A DNA stretch of 7,866 nucleotides, taken from NCBI GenBank assembly GCA_023250755.1, contig JAHFAC010000077.1:1-7866 (forward strand). The letters run 5' to 3'. The DNA is from Bacteriovoracaceae bacterium (lineage in GTDB: Bacteria > Bdellovibrionota > UBA1018). Below the pieces are notes generated by a model. That model was not told where the DNA came from. It made no database searches and saw only the letters and a program-made list of their open reading frames with translations. Shown here in pieces: positions 6,748 through 7,866 of the stretch (positions are counted from its first letter, which is position 1; each line of letters starts with the position of its first letter). A program made the position numbers and the translations under genes.

Positions 6748-6768
6748 AAAGGTATGAAAATTAATACC
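6740..6768 (+). repeat. GGTATG repeats at promoter and start codon, possible autoregulatory operator
   Basis: GGTATG occurs at 6740-6745 and 6751-6756, 11 bp apart and so on about the same face of the helix. GGTAT (6751-6755) also pairs with ATACC (6764-6768) as an inverted repeat with an 8-bp centre. The copies overlap the -10 box and the predicted transcription start. Ribbon-helix-helix antitoxins commonly bind such short repeats to repress their own operon, so this is a reasonable operator candidate. The repeats are short enough that chance cannot be ruled out. Confidence 0.4.
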
Positions 6769-7002
6769 AAATCGAGTATTACATTACCTCCAGATGAATT
6801 GTATTTAGTAATCAACCTCATGAAAACCCTTCACGCAAAAAGCAAAGTAGAAGTGATTCGACGGGGTCTAATGTTACTGAAGGAAACGACCGATCGAAAA
6901 TTGCTTAAAAAAGCTTATTTGGAAGCCTCATTGGCAACCCGTAAATCACTTGAGACCGAGCTTGCAGCGTTGGATGGCCTCGCCGATGAGGGGCTGGATT
7001 AG
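6754..7002 (+). CDS. Ribbon-helix-helix-like antitoxin of a MazF/PemK module
   Basis: An 82-residue protein with the layout of a type II antitoxin. The first part (about residues 6-45) fits a ribbon-helix-helix DNA-binding domain: a short strand SSITLPPDEL, then helix A, a turn around HAKSKVEV, and helix B ending RRGLMLLKE. The C-terminal half is helical and charged and ends in an acidic segment, LDGLADEGLD, of the type that wraps over and blocks a MazF-family toxin. The gene for such a toxin begins at the very next base after the TAG stop, the usual antitoxin-first order. It would neutralise the toxin and probably repress the operon through the GGTATG repeats at its 5' end. No spaced ribosome binding site is present; the AAAGG at 6748-6752 ends a single base before the ATG. 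The start is favoured because the DNA-binding strand needs these first residues. Sequence-specific naming (mazE, pemI) is not justified. Confidence 0.82.
   Translation: MKINTKSSITLPPDELYLVINLMKTLHAKSKVEVIRRGLMLLKETTDRKLLKKAYLEASLATRKSLETELAALDGLADEGLD
6988..6993 (+). promoter_or_regulatory. Ribosome binding site for the toxin
   Basis: GAGGGG lies 9 bases before the toxin ATG at 7003, inside the last codons of the antitoxin gene. With stop and start abutting, toxin synthesis is probably coupled to antitoxin translation. Confidence 0.6.
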
Positions 7003-7344
7003 ATGCGTCCTTTGCATGGTTTTATGTACCTTGCAGATCTCAACCCTCGTTATGGCAGTGAAGCAGGTAAAGTCCGACCTGTTCTTGTCATCCAGACCAA
7101 TCATCTCAATGAAGCAAATCATCTTTCGACTTGGATCCTTCCCTGTACAACCCGATTGACGGGTGAAAGCATCATTCGAGTTTTTCTCCCAAAAAAAGCG
7201 GCTGGAAATGAGCAAGATTGCGAAATTATGATCGATCAAAATCGGTCAATCGATAACAGTCGAATCAAGAAAGAACTGGGACCCATGCCAAGTTTGATCT
7301 TAAAGGAAATTAAAGAGAAATTGAAATTACTGGGTGAGCTTTGA
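7003..7344 (+). CDS. MazF/PemK-family endoribonuclease toxin
   Basis: A 113-residue protein, normal length for MazF/PemK toxins, which cleave mRNA at short single-stranded sequences and halt growth when the antitoxin is lost. Family blocks are YLADLNPRYGSEAGKVRPVL (9-28), VIQTNHLN (29-36), an ILPCTTRL strand (45-52), and CEIMIDQNRSID (73-84). Arg25 in the KVRPV motif and Thr49 or Thr50 align with the catalytic Arg25 and Thr48 of Bacillus MazF, so the enzyme looks active. The common N-terminal RGDIY motif is changed to HGFMY (5-9). The start at 7003 is supported by a GAGGGG site and by the correct distance to this motif; the ATG at 7024 would remove the first strand. It follows the antitoxin with no gap. 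The next gene begins 42 bp downstream with no clear terminator between. Confidence 0.93.
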   Translation: MRPLHGFMYLADLNPRYGSEAGKVRPVLVIQTNHLNEANHLSTWILPCTTRLTGESIIRVFLPKKAAGNEQDCEIMIDQNRSIDNSRIKKELGPMPSLILKEIKEKLKLLGEL

Positions 7345-7386
7345 AGTGGCATTTCTTTGGTGGTCTGTTAAAAGCTGAAATCTTAC

Positions 7387-7866
7387 ATGACCCCAGAAAC
7401 CCACACGCCCTATAGCCGTCATCTCGAAAAAATATTTGGCGGCAAGACCTACAAAATCGTAGTCTCAAGCGGCCTCACCTGCCCAACGAGAGATGGGACG
7501 CTCGCAAAAGCGGGGTGCTCGTTTTGCGATGTGCGCGGTTCGAGTTCTTTTTTTGGCAAGAAAGGAAGAGGAGCCAATGTTCGCGATCAAATCACTGCGC
7601 GACTCCCTCAAATCCGTGAACGCTTCGATGCAAAGCATTTTTTGGCTTATTTTCAGAGCTACACTAACACTTATGGTGACATTTCTTACCTGCGTGAAAT
7701 TTATGAAGCTGCGCTCTCAGCTCCCGGGATTGAGGGCCTTTGCATTAGCACACGACCCGACTGCCTGCCGGCTGAGGTGATTGAGCTACTTGAAGAACTT
7801 GCCAAGAGGACCTACCTCTCAGTTGAACTTGGAGTTCAATCTTTTGAAGATCCCACCCTTCTCTGG
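7387..7866 (+). CDS. YhcC-type (TIGR01212 family) radical SAM protein, N-terminal part (3' end outside window)
   Basis: The first 160 residues are visible, and the frame is still open at the window edge. The iron-sulfur cluster cysteines are Cys32, Cys44 and Cys47 in CPTRDGTLAKAGCSFC (C-x11-C-x2-C), the expanded spacing of the YhcC family and not the classic CxxxCxxC. Further family blocks are FLAYFQSYTNTY, GLCISTRPDCLP and SVELGVQSF. These enzymes use a [4Fe-4S] cluster and S-adenosylmethionine to make a radical; the substrate of this family is not established to my knowledge. The N-terminus YSRHLEKIFGGKTYKI fits the family start, and an in-frame stop at 7369-7371 limits any upstream extension. 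No good ribosome binding site is seen before the ATG. The cytosolic location and unrelated function suggest it is independent of the toxin-antitoxin genes upstream. Confidence 0.92.
   Translation, partial: MTPETHTPYSRHLEKIFGGKTYKIVVSSGLTCPTRDGTLAKAGCSFCDVRGSSSFFGKKGRGANVRDQITARLPQIRERFDAKHFLAYFQSYTNTYGDISYLREIYEAALSAPGIEGLCISTRPDCLPAEVIELLEELAKRTYLSVELGVQSFEDPTLLW

Noticed and set aside
7493..7780. 95-codon + strand open frame inside the radical SAM gene
   Set aside because: The frame starting at 7387 carries the iron-sulfur cysteines and family blocks across the same bases; this is an out-of-frame shadow.

Overview
The window reads as chromosomal DNA from a Gram-negative bacterium. It carries a complete rod-shape elongation cluster (MreC, MreD, PBP2, RodA), a PpiD/SurA-type periplasmic chaperone and a probable small lipoprotein. 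The lineage cannot be fixed from sequence alone. A deltaproteobacterial or Bdellovibrionota-like origin is an inference from this mix (moderate GC by eye, PpiD-like protein without a parvulin domain, IVD-type acyl-CoA dehydrogenase), and no marker gene confirms it.

Layout. Positions 1-300 hold the 3' end of an acyl-CoA dehydrogenase on the + strand. It converges, with a 21-bp gap, on a minus-strand membrane-anchored SurA_N/PpiD-like chaperone (322-1587). That gene is divergent from mreC across a 52-bp gap that holds a candidate mreC promoter. From 1640 to 6278 runs a tight + strand cluster: mreC, mreD (4-bp overlap, GTG start), mrdA/PBP2 (abutting stop and start) and rodA (29-bp gap). A 111-residue coiled-coil protein with a signal sequence follows at 6340-6675 and may be the last gene of the operon. 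mreB is not in the window.

Positions 6719-7344 hold a type II toxin-antitoxin module with its own strong promoter: a ribbon-helix-helix-like antitoxin and a MazF/PemK-family endoribonuclease toxin. The predicted transcription start falls on the antitoxin start codon, and GGTATG repeats surround it, which suggests a leaderless, autoregulated mRNA. From 7387 to the window edge is the 5' part of a YhcC-type (TIGR01212) radical SAM protein.

How the genes work together. MreC and MreD are the membrane scaffold of the elongasome, RodA polymerises glycan strands, and PBP2 cross-links them. The coiled-coil protein could be an envelope partner of this machine, and the chaperone may help fold exported envelope proteins, but both links rest on gene position only. 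The toxin-antitoxin pair looks like an independent cassette between housekeeping genes. I found no rRNA, tRNA, CRISPR array or insertion sequence, and no intergenic stretch exceeds 80 bp. No clearly new system is evident. The best leads are the coiled-coil protein attached to the elongasome operon and the apparently leaderless antitoxin promoter.
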